Source: Autumnicola psychrophila (GTDB lineage: Bacteria; Bacteroidota; Bacteroidia; Flavobacteriales; Flavobacteriaceae). Taken from it: DNA of 64,000 nt. The stretch lies in contig NZ_JAVRHN010000002.1 of the NCBI RefSeq assembly GCF_031846645.1, positions 124,001 to 188,000 of the forward strand, in the 5' to 3' direction. Position numbers and translations under genes: made by a program. Within the stretch, counting starts at the first letter, position 1, and every line of letters begins with the position of its first letter. Under the pieces are notes generated by a model. That model did no database searches. It was not told where the DNA came from and was given only the letters and a program-made list of their open reading frames with translations. This document shows positions 26,649-34,731 of this stretch, in pieces.

Positions 26649-27278
26649 ATGACCATTGAGATCGATAATTGCCATTTTCAGCTTCACACCAGTGGGGCAG
26701 CCTTTTGGAAAGAGCAAGATATGCTGCTGATAAGCGACGTCCACCTGGGAAAAATCAGTCATTTCAGGAAATTTGGAAGCGCAGTACCGCAAAAGGCCAT
26801 TATTAAGAATTTCATGGAGCTGTCGAAGCTTGTGGAACACTTCAATCCGGCGAAAATTGCCTTTTTGGGTGATCTGTTTCACAGTTCGCTTAATGTGGAA
26901 TGGAATTTATTTGAAGAATGGGTAAATTCAGTCACTTCAGAAATAATTTTAGTCGCAGGAAATCACGACATTATTTCTCCGCTGAAATATGAAGAACTGA
27001 ATATCCAAATTTACCCAATGCTGAAAATTGGCAATTTTCGGCTTACACATCATCCGGAAGAAAAGGAGAGCGACTTCAACATTTGCGGACATATACATCC
27101 CGGCTACAAATTAAACGGCAAAGGCCGGCAGCAGCTAAAGTTGCGTTGCTTCTACAAATCTAATAATCAACTAATCCTGCCTGCTTTTGGCGAATTTACA
27201 GGGAATTATTATTTAAAACCCAAAGAAGAAGACCAAATCTTCGTGATAACAAAAAATGAAGTAATTTTAGTAAATTAA
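26649..27278 (+). CDS. pdeM: Calcineurin-like phosphoesterase PdeM (ligase-associated DNA repair)
   Basis: 209 residues. Metallophosphoesterase motifs are complete: SDVHLGK (Asp30, His32), FLGDLFHSS, VAGNHDII, LTHHPE and GHIHPG. The HFRKFGSAVP stretch after the first motif is characteristic of PdeM, predicted to be an endonuclease or phosphoesterase in a DNA-damage system with an ATP-dependent ligase, an exonuclease and a DEXH helicase. None of those partners is in this window, so here the gene is away from its usual cluster. The start overlaps no neighbour. Confidence 0.87.
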   Translation: MTIEIDNCHFQLHTSGAAFWKEQDMLLISDVHLGKISHFRKFGSAVPQKAIIKNFMELSKLVEHFNPAKIAFLGDLFHSSLNVEWNLFEEWVNSVTSEIILVAGNHDIISPLKYEELNIQIYPMLKIGNFRLTHHPEEKESDFNICGHIHPGYKLNGKGRQQLKLRCFYKSNNQLILPAFGEFTGNYYLKPKEEDQIFVITKNEVILVN

Positions 27279-27335
27279 GTCGTCTGTTCCTTTCATTTTG
27301 AAATCAATTGGAATTCAGAAACAAAAAAAACCGTT

Positions 27336-27587
27336 ATGATAAGAAGAATTTTTGGAATTAGCTTTTTAGTAACAGCTTCCTTTTTGTCAATTTACTTCGC
27401 TTATGGAATTTACACGAATCCGAATTCATTATTAATTATAAAGACCTTATTTAGTGGAGAACTTGGGGTGGAATGGACTTCTGGAGTTCTTTTAGTTCAT
27501 TTCGCTTTCTTTTTGATACTATTTTTTCTGCTAAAATTTGGGATTAAATGGACGGAATTACATAAACCACAAAAGGACATCAATTAA
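27336..27587 (+). CDS. Small two-helix membrane protein
   Basis: 83 residues. There are two hydrophobic segments, about 6-27 and 49-68, separated by a polar loop. No family recognised. The length, the ATG after AACCGTT and the short gap to the following TspO-like gene support it as real, perhaps expressed with that gene. Confidence 0.6.
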   Translation: MIRRIFGISFLVTASFLSIYFAYGIYTNPNSLLIIKTLFSGELGVEWTSGVLLVHFAFFLILFFLLKFGIKWTELHKPQKDIN

Positions 27588-27625
27588 TTACACGTTTTTT
27601 CATCACAACTTTTAAACAACGTATT

Positions 27626-28417
27626 ATGGCTAAAAAACTCTCTGTTCTTAATTTTCTTTCGGTTCTTTTAGCTATTGCCGTGAATTATTACTCCCAGGCC
27701 GTAAAATTAAACGGAAACACGATTGGCAGCCTTAGTGCCCAATATGAAAACCTTTTTACCCCTGCCGGCTATGCTTTTTCCATTTGGGCGGTGATCTATA
27801 TCGCGTTGTTGGCTTATTCAGTTTTCCAGATGTATTGCGCTTTTAAAACCGAAAAACACCTGGATCTTATCGCAAAAACAGGTGCATGGTTTATTTTGGC
27901 AAATATCGGCAATACAGCGTGGGTCTTCGCCTGGCTTTATGAATTTACAGGCCTCTCGGTTCTCATAATGCTGTTAATTTTGTTTTCGCTAATCAAAATT
28001 ATCCTGAATACTAACATGGAACGCTGGGATGCGCCGCTAAAAGTTATTGCTTTTAGCTGGTGGCCCATATGTTTTTATTCCGGGTGGATTGCGGTAGCCA
28101 CTATAGCAAATATTTCTGCTTACCTGGCAAAAATTGGCTGGGATGGTTGGCTTTTTTCAGAAGTACAATGGACTGTGACCATGATCGTGGTTGCTACAAT
28201 TATCAATATCATCATTATTTACACCCGGAATATGCGGGAATTTGCACTTGTTGGCGTATGGGCACTGGTGGCAATTTTCGTAAGACATACCGGAGAAAAT
28301 GAGATCCTGGCCTGGATTGCAATGGGAGGCGCTATATTAATTTTCCTTAATGCGAGTTATCATGGCTACAAAAACAAAGAAACCAGCCCTATGGCAAAAA
28401 TGAAGAATAATTCATAA
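27626..28417 (+). CDS. TspO/MBR-like tryptophan-rich membrane protein
   Basis: 263 residues, about seven membrane helices. FTPAGYAFSIWAVIYIALL is the hallmark of the TspO/tryptophan-rich sensory group, and tryptophans are scattered in the helices (NIGNTAWVFAWLYE, FSWWPICFYSGW, EVQWTVTM). TspO proteins bind porphyrins and cholesterol-like ligands. This version is longer than classic TspO (about 160 residues), so the function may differ. Confidence 0.78.
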   Translation: MAKKLSVLNFLSVLLAIAVNYYSQAVKLNGNTIGSLSAQYENLFTPAGYAFSIWAVIYIALLAYSVFQMYCAFKTEKHLDLIAKTGAWFILANIGNTAWVFAWLYEFTGLSVLIMLLILFSLIKIILNTNMERWDAPLKVIAFSWWPICFYSGWIAVATIANISAYLAKIGWDGWLFSEVQWTVTMIVVATIINIIIIYTRNMREFALVGVWALVAIFVRHTGENEILAWIAMGGAILIFLNASYHGYKNKETSPMAKMKNNS

Positions 28418-28474
28418 AATAGAATTTAAACTTTAACATCAGCAGAGACAAAGCGTTAAAAAAACGTTGAGTTG

Positions 28475-28505
28475 TTGGAAGGGATGATTTCAGGAATTAT
28501 CTTTG
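28475..28505 (+). promoter_or_regulatory. mfd promoter (TTG, 20 nt, TATCTTTG), leaderless arrangement
   Basis: TTG at 28475-28477, a 20-nt spacer, and a perfect TATCTTTG at 28498-28505. The ATG at 28511 begins 5 nt after the box, so the transcript should start at or within about 2-3 nt of the start codon. Confidence 0.75.
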
Positions 28506-28510
28506 CCGCA

Positions 28511-31500
28511 ATGAGTAAATCTGCTATTGCCCAAAGCTTTGCACAATCCCTGCACCAACAGGAATTGCAGCAAGCTATTGCAATTTCTGAAAAAGAAGTT
28601 GCAAAAATTCATTTAAAAGGACTCGTTGGTTCATCACTTTCCTTTGTACTTGCTAACACTTTTAAAGAAGCTGAAAATCCTTTTTTGCTGATTTTTAATG
28701 ACAAAGAAGAAGCCGCCTATTATCTGAACGACCTTGAGCAGCTGGTTGGCGAGAAAAATGTCCTTTTTTACCCCGGTAGTTACAGAAGGCCTTACCAGAT
28801 TGAAGAAACCGATAATGCCAATGTTTTACTACGTGCCGAAGTTTTAAACCGAATAAACTCCCGCAAGAAACCGGCAATTATCGTCACTTATCCCGATGCA
28901 CTTTTTGAAAAAGTGGTTACCCGGAAGGAGCTCGACAAAAGCACATTAAAAATCTCTCTTGGCGATAGCCTTTCGATAGACTTTGTAAATGAAGTGCTTT
29001 TTGAATATCGGTTTCGTCGCGTTGACTTTGTTACAGAACCGGGAGAATTTTCAGTTAGAGGTGGGATTATAGACGTGTTTTCCTTCAGCAATGATGAACC
29101 TTATCGACTCGAATTTTTTGGAGATGAAGTGGACAGCATCAGGAGTTTTGATGTAGAAACTCAGCTTTCTACAGATAAAGTCAAAAAAATCTCCATTATG
29201 CCCAATGTGGAGAAGAAAAAGCTGGATGAAGTGCGGGAAAGTTTTCTGAAATATATAGCAGAAAAAACTGTGATTTTCACAAAAGACATGGAAGTTTTCT
29301 CTTCCCAGGTGGACAAACTTTTCACCAAAGCCGAAGAAGCTTTTAAAAATCTTTCCGAAGATATAAAACACAGTGAGCCAAAGGAATTGTTTTGTGACGC
29401 GGCACTTCTAAAAAAGCAGATTTTGGATTATTCTGTTGTGGAATTAAGCAATCAGGCATACCTCAATCCTCAAGAAATCATTGAGTTTCAAACCAAACCG
29501 CAGCCGTCGTTCAACAAACAATTCGATTTATTAATTGATAATCTGATTCAGAATCAGGAGGAGGGTTATAAAAATTTCGTTTTTTGCGTTAGCCAGCAAC
29601 AGGCAAAGCGCTTTCACGATATTTTTGACGACCAGGAGCGGGAAGTAAAGTACCAGACGATCGTACTTTCGATGTTTCAGGGTTTTATAGATGAAGAGGC
29701 TAAAAATGTTTGTTATACAGATCATCAGATTTTTGAGCGCTATCATAAATTTCACCTGAAGAACGGTTATGCCAAAAAGCAGGCGATAACTCTAAAAGAA
29801 CTTACCAGTCTTGAAATTGGGGATTATGTAACGCATATCGACCACGGAATAGGAAAATTTGGCGGACTACAGAAAATAGATGTTGAAGGCAATAAACAGG
29901 AAGCGATTAAACTTTTCTACGGAGAGCGTGATATTCTTTACCTCAGCATCCATTCGCTACACAAAATTTCAAAATATAACGGGAAAGACGGCAAAGCTCC
30001 CAAGATTTACAAACTAGGAAGCAATGCCTGGAAAAACCTAAAAAGCAAAACTAAATCCCGCGTAAAACATATTGCTTATAACTTAATTGAATTATACGCA
30101 AAACGCAGGTTGCAGAAAGGTTTTGCCTATGGACCAGATTCTTTTATGCAACACGAACTGGAAGCTTCGTTTATCTATGAAGATACTCCAGATCAAAGTA
30201 CAGCCACCCAGGCAGTAAAAGAAGACATGGAAAATGAGCGTCCTATGGATCGCCTGGTTTGCGGCGACGTTGGCTTCGGAAAAACCGAAGTTGCCATTCG
30301 TGCGGCCTTTAAAGCTGTAGACAATGGTAAGCAGGTAGCAGTACTCGTTCCAACTACGATTCTTGCCTTTCAGCATCACCAGACATTTACAGATCGTTTA
30401 AAAGACTTTCCTGTAACTGTAGATTACCTAAATCGTTTCAGAACAGCAAAGGAACGACGTGAGACACTTCAGGATCTCGAAAATGGTAAAATTGACATTG
30501 TTATTGGAACACATCAGTTGGTAAACAAAGCTGTAAAATTTAAAGATTTGGGATTGTTAATTGTAGACGAAGAGCAGAAATTCGGAGTTTCAGTTAAAGA
30601 CAAGCTCAAAACCATCAAGGAAAATGTCGATACCCTTACCTTAACAGCCACGCCAATACCGCGTACCCTTCAGTTTAGCTTAATGGCTGCAAGGGATTTG
30701 TCTACTATAACTACACCTCCGCCAAACCGTTATCCTATAGAGAGCCATGTAATCCGTTTTTCTGAAGAGACTATTCGCGATGCAGTTTCTTATGAAATCC
30801 AACGAGGCGGACAGATTTTCTTTATTCATAATCGCGTTGAAAACATTAAAGAAGTCGCCGGAATGATCCAGCGCCTCGTGCCTGATGCCCGTATAGGAAT
30901 TGGCCACGGAAAAATGGAAGGAAAAAAACTGGAGAAGTTAATGTATAGCTTTATACATGGTGATTTTGATGTACTTGTATCCACCACCATTGTGGAAAGC
31001 GGACTTGATGTTCCAAATGCCAATACTATCTTTATAAACAATGCAAATAACTTTGGACTTTCTGATCTTCACCAGATGCGCGGAAGAGTGGGCCGAAGTA
31101 ATAAAAAAGCTTTCTGTTATTTTATCACTCCGCCGTACTCTGCAATGACAGATGAAGCAAGAAAGCGGATGACTGCCCTGGAACAATTTTCAGAATTGGG
31201 CAGCGGCTTTAATATTGCAATGAAGGATTTAGAAATACGTGGAGCAGGAGATTTACTTGGTGGTGAACAAAGCGGATTTATAAATGAAATTGGTTTTGAT
31301 ACTTATCAGAAAATCCTGAATGAAGCCATACAGGAACTGAAGGAAAACGAATTCAAGGATCTTTACAATGAAAATGAGGATATTGAAGAAAAGACCTTTG
31401 TAAAAGAGGTACAGATAGATACTTACTTTGAAATTCTTTTCCCGGACGATTATGTTAATAGTATTACTGAGAGACTAAGTCTTTACACAAAGCTAAATAA

Positions 31501-31894
31501 TATTGCCACAGAAGAAGAACTGCAGAAATTTGAAGCAGAACTGGTAGACCGTTTTGGCGAACTACCTGTACAGGCTCTGGATTTATTAAACAGCGTTCGC
31601 CTTAAATGGATTGCAGCTAATATTGGCCTGGAGAAAGTGATACTGAAACAAAATAAGCTGATCGGTTATTTTATTGCAGACCAACAATCGAGATTTTATC
31701 AAACCAGCTCATTTACCAAGGTTCTTCACTATGTACAATCGCATCCTCAAAAGTGCAAGATGAAAGAGAAGAAAACCCGCGCAGGTCTGCGGTTGTTACT
31801 CACTTTCGAAAAAATCACTTCTGTAGAAAAAGCTTTAAAAGTGATGGAGCCTTTGGATACGAAAGTGAAAAAAGAGGAAGATATAGAGGCGTAA
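28511..31894 (+). CDS. mfd: Transcription-repair coupling factor Mfd
   Basis: 1127 residues from ATG 28511. A TTG 39 nt upstream is in frame, but the segment between is promoter. Mfd displaces RNA polymerase stalled at DNA lesions and recruits UvrA. The UvrB-like N-terminal region (about 1-400) is followed by the CarD-like RNAP-interaction domain (LEIGDYVTHIDHGIGKFGGL), then the RecG-like translocase: Walker A in GDVGFGKTEVAIRAAF, DEEQKFGV (Walker B), TATPIPRTLQFSLM, VESGLDVPNANT and HQMRGRVGRS. The TRCF domain ends the protein. The length is normal. Confidence 0.98.
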   Translation: MSKSAIAQSFAQSLHQQELQQAIAISEKEVAKIHLKGLVGSSLSFVLANTFKEAENPFLLIFNDKEEAAYYLNDLEQLVGEKNVLFYPGSYRRPYQIEETDNANVLLRAEVLNRINSRKKPAIIVTYPDALFEKVVTRKELDKSTLKISLGDSLSIDFVNEVLFEYRFRRVDFVTEPGEFSVRGGIIDVFSFSNDEPYRLEFFGDEVDSIRSFDVETQLSTDKVKKISIMPNVEKKKLDEVRESFLKYIAEKTVIFTKDMEVFSSQVDKLFTKAEEAFKNLSEDIKHSEPKELFCDAALLKKQILDYSVVELSNQAYLNPQEIIEFQTKPQPSFNKQFDLLIDNLIQNQEEGYKNFVFCVSQQQAKRFHDIFDDQEREVKYQTIVLSMFQGFIDEEAKNVCYTDHQIFERYHKFHLKNGYAKKQAITLKELTSLEIGDYVTHIDHGIGKFGGLQKIDVEGNKQEAIKLFYGERDILYLSIHSLHKISKYNGKDGKAPKIYKLGSNAWKNLKSKTKSRVKHIAYNLIELYAKRRLQKGFAYGPDSFMQHELEASFIYEDTPDQSTATQAVKEDMENERPMDRLVCGDVGFGKTEVAIRAAFKAVDNGKQVAVLVPTTILAFQHHQTFTDRLKDFPVTVDYLNRFRTAKERRETLQDLENGKIDIVIGTHQLVNKAVKFKDLGLLIVDEEQKFGVSVKDKLKTIKENVDTLTLTATPIPRTLQFSLMAARDLSTITTPPPNRYPIESHVIRFSEETIRDAVSYEIQRGGQIFFIHNRVENIKEVAGMIQRLVPDARIGIGHGKMEGKKLEKLMYSFIHGDFDVLVSTTIVESGLDVPNANTIFINNANNFGLSDLHQMRGRVGRSNKKAFCYFITPPYSAMTDEARKRMTALEQFSELGSGFNIAMKDLEIRGAGDLLGGEQSGFINEIGFDTYQKILNEAIQELKENEFKDLYNENEDIEEKTFVKEVQIDTYFEILFPDDYVNSITERLSLYTKLNNIATEEELQKFEAELVDRFGELPVQALDLLNSVRLKWIAANIGLEKVILKQNKLIGYFIADQQSRFYQTSSFTKVLHYVQSHPQKCKMKEKKTRAGLRLLLTFEKITSVEKALKVMEPLDTKVKKEEDIEA

Positions 31895-32032
31895 AATTCT
31901 TTGTCTCGCTTTTCGTTTTTTATAAACAAATTTTATTTCCGGCAAACTTTATCAATGAAAAACATAAAATTCCCTTAAGGCTACCTCTACTTTTTTCGGC
32001 ATTGTTTATCTTTTACTAACAAAAAGCTACGC

Positions 32033-33292
32033 ATGCGCCAACTTACCATAAAGATTCCCAAAGGAAATAAAGAAAAGGTTCTGGATGCCATTAAAAAGTT
32101 TAAAGGAAAAAACACAATAGATATTTCTTCTGAAAGCGAAGATGTTTTTATGGTTTATCTTCCTAATCAGGAAGTAAATAATTTTCTTAAAGAGATTGAC
32201 GAATTTGAAGGACCCGAGATCACTCTTATTCCCAGAGGTGTGATTACCCTGTACCCTCCGGCTTCAGAATCTCCAGATCAGGTTGCAGATGTAAAACCTA
32301 AGAGTTCATTAGAAATTTATCTTGGTGGCATCCAGAGTGTAGGTTCAATGTTTGGGCTTATCGGCTATTCTTTTGTAGCAGGAATAATAGTATGGATTGG
32401 GCTGTTTACTACTACCACCTATTTACTCGTGGCAGCCATGTTAGTAGCTCCCTTCGCAGGACCTGCCATGAATGCCGCTCTGGCCACTGCAGCCGGAAAA
32501 ATACCGCTTCTAACAAGTAGTCTTAAAAGATACGCCGTAGCCATTCTCACAGGTATAATTGCGAGTTTTCTCCTTACACTTCTTTTCCCTTTAAAAACTC
32601 TCACTCCGTTAATGGAAGAGGTAAGCCAGGTATCGAAATTTGCCCTTTTTCTGCCACTGGTTTCAGGATTTGCGGGTGCAATTAATATTTGCCAGTCAGA
32701 ACGAGATAGTCTCGTTTCAGGCGCAGCTGTGGGCATTTTGGTAGCAGCTTCTTTGGCACCTCCGGTAGGTTTAATTGGCGCCGGACTTTATATGATGGAC
32801 TGGCAGGTAGTTTTTAGCAGCCTGTATCGAATCTTACTTCAATTGCTGGGCATTCACCTCGCCGCTACGCTGGTTTTCTATTTCTACGGAAAAGTAACTC
32901 CCGATGGTGTCAGATTTTTAAGAGGAGGCAAGAAAACAGGCTTAATAACTACTATGATTGTGGTTTTAGGTATTGGTGCGATGATGTACTGGCAGTTTCG
33001 CCAGCCTCCATTCCTTAGAAAAGCTAGTATGAACACAGAACTTGCGGAAGTTTTGGGCAGTGAACTAAACAAAATTCCCAATATTAAGGTCCTGAATAAA
33101 GATGTAACTTTCACCAATGTCGAAAGGAACAATAAATCTATTGCTAATTTTGAAGCGACGATTCTAAAAACCGATACAATCATTTCCTCTGAGGAATTAA
33201 AAGATGGAATTGTTCAGCATTTAAAGAAAAACATGAAATATCCCTACGATGATATTTACGAGGTTTACCAGATACATGTGGTGACTGATTAG
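32033..33292 (+). CDS. DUF389 (TIGR00341) membrane protein
   Basis: 419 residues. An N-terminal cytoplasmic domain (about 1-100, with RQLTIKIPKGNKEKVLDAI) precedes about six to seven membrane helices with the DUF389 pattern LVAAMLVAPFAGPAMNAALATAAG and GAAVGILVAASLAPPVGLIGAGL. A C-terminal soluble tail follows (about 330-419). Function unknown; the gene is widespread. It converges with the DUF5689 gene, with 8 nt between the stops. Confidence 0.9.
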   Translation: MRQLTIKIPKGNKEKVLDAIKKFKGKNTIDISSESEDVFMVYLPNQEVNNFLKEIDEFEGPEITLIPRGVITLYPPASESPDQVADVKPKSSLEIYLGGIQSVGSMFGLIGYSFVAGIIVWIGLFTTTTYLLVAAMLVAPFAGPAMNAALATAAGKIPLLTSSLKRYAVAILTGIIASFLLTLLFPLKTLTPLMEEVSQVSKFALFLPLVSGFAGAINICQSERDSLVSGAAVGILVAASLAPPVGLIGAGLYMMDWQVVFSSLYRILLQLLGIHLAATLVFYFYGKVTPDGVRFLRGGKKTGLITTMIVVLGIGAMMYWQFRQPPFLRKASMNTELAEVLGSELNKIPNIKVLNKDVTFTNVERNNKSIANFEATILKTDTIISSEELKDGIVQHLKKNMKYPYDDIYEVYQIHVVTD

Positions 33293-33300
33293 GATCTGCT

Positions 33301-34698
33301 CTAAGGGTTATCGGTCCCTGTCACTCTCACATTGTCCACATCGTAAGTAGTGGTTTTGTCGGGGGCTGCTCCCAGATAACGGAAACCAAAATTTACAGTT
33401 CCATCCAGACAGGAAATATCAATCTTCGTATTCCTAAAAACGGTTCCATTCTGGCTCGAAGGTCCTACCGGAATTTTGCCATCCAGTAACTGCCATTCTG
33501 TTGTTTTGGGATTTCCGGTAAAACTTGTAGTAACATACATTTCAAGGATTGTCGCGTTGTCAAAAGAAGCAAGGATATCTGCGGAAAAAACTTCTTGAGA
33601 AGTGTTATCCAGGTTTATGCCGGGAGTAACCAGCCATGCTTCCAACGGATTCTCTGTAGTATTGTAAGCTGAAATCCTGAAATATCTGTTTCCGTTTCTT
33701 GTGCCGGGTTTAAACTTTTCGCTACCGCCGCTAACATTCAGGTTTTTCCATCCGCGGCTATTTAAGGCAGTAAGTGTATTAACATCAGTAAAATCTTCAT
33801 TAAAAAGCACTTCGGATCCCACAGTAGGATTTTCTCCACAATTCATAAAAACCGGATCACATCTTTCCCCTGAAAAATTCAGATCTTGTGGATTATTCAG
33901 CACCAATACGTAAAAATCATCATAAAAGTTTCGGCTTAAAACCGCTTTAATACTTCCTGATTGCTGTGGAAGTAACAGTGACTTAAAATCAGAAAATGAG
34001 CTGGTACTTAAAACGGCCGTAGCGCCAGATTCGCAGCTTTCCAATTGCCGCTCCCCGTCATATTGATCTATAGTTTCTGAAGCGAAGGAATATATATGCT
34101 CGTCCCTGACTAAATTCCGGTTAAACTGCACATTTTCCACCTGTACAAAGAGACTTTTATATTCATCCCTAAAGTCGGTTATCTTCAATTTAAGCGGAGC
34201 AATTTCTGCTGTTTGTTCAGACCTTATCAAATGTTCATCGATCTTGGCATTTGGAATTGCCACTACATCTCCCCTGTTTTGAATGCCTAGCTGAAGCAAT
34301 CCGTTATTGTAGCCCAGGCTAAGACCATCCAGTTTTACATAAACTTTTCTTCCAAAGTTGAAGGTTTCGTGCAGGGAATTTTCGTCCACCAGAATAACAA
34401 TTCCGGCCAAGGGATTTTCCGGTTTATCCTGAAGCACAAGTTCCTTATAAAAATTGCCACCTTCATCGCTGGAAACTACATAACCTTCAAAATAAGTATC
34501 TGTATTTTGGAAGGTATAAATTTCATCTGCAATAGGATCGTAACTTCCTTTTACTGCTGAAATGCTGGTAAGATTTCCGTCGAAATCCACAAGAATATCT
34601 TCAATTTCCGGAAGATCATAATCGTCTGTCTTAACACAGGAAATAAGCAGAAGGCTGAAAATTGCAATTATCAGCAGTAAATAAATATTCCTCTTCAT
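33301..34698 (-). CDS. DUF5689 lipoprotein with C-terminal jelly-roll domain
   Basis: 465 residues from ATG 34698; a longer frame starts 24 nt upstream but puts extra residues before the signal. The lipobox ends at Cys21 (SLLLISC), followed by VKTDDYD, an acidic stretch fitting surface export. Residues about 35-260 look like DUF5689 (TYFEGYVVSSDEGGNFYKELVLQD, IVILVDENSLHETFNFGRKVYVKL). The C-terminal part from FNEDFTDVNTLTALNSRGW is a choice-of-anchor-type jelly roll seen in secreted Bacteroidota proteins. It lies downstream of a TonB receptor and probably is its lipoprotein partner on the cell surface. Confidence 0.8.
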   Translation of the reverse strand: MKRNIYLLLIIAIFSLLLISCVKTDDYDLPEIEDILVDFDGNLTSISAVKGSYDPIADEIYTFQNTDTYFEGYVVSSDEGGNFYKELVLQDKPENPLAGIVILVDENSLHETFNFGRKVYVKLDGLSLGYNNGLLQLGIQNRGDVVAIPNAKIDEHLIRSEQTAEIAPLKLKITDFRDEYKSLFVQVENVQFNRNLVRDEHIYSFASETIDQYDGERQLESCESGATAVLSTSSFSDFKSLLLPQQSGSIKAVLSRNFYDDFYVLVLNNPQDLNFSGERCDPVFMNCGENPTVGSEVLFNEDFTDVNTLTALNSRGWKNLNVSGGSEKFKPGTRNGNRYFRISAYNTTENPLEAWLVTPGINLDNTSQEVFSADILASFDNATILEMYVTTSFTGNPKTTEWQLLDGKIPVGPSSQNGTVFRNTKIDISCLDGTVNFGFRYLGAAPDKTTTYDVDNVRVTGTDNP

Positions 34699-34712
34699 AA
34701 TGTTCATCTTTA

Positions 34713-34728
34713 AAAATGGCAATTATCG
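34713..34728 (+). repeat. Third copy of the 16-nt core AAAATGGCAATTATCG
   Basis: This 16-mer is identical to the 3' half of the 33-nt repeats at 5231 and 5375. It sits in the 33-nt gap between the DUF5689 lipoprotein gene and the TonB receptor gene, where it would be transcribed in reverse as part of the operon mRNA. Confidence 0.7.
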
Positions 34729-34731
34729 ACC

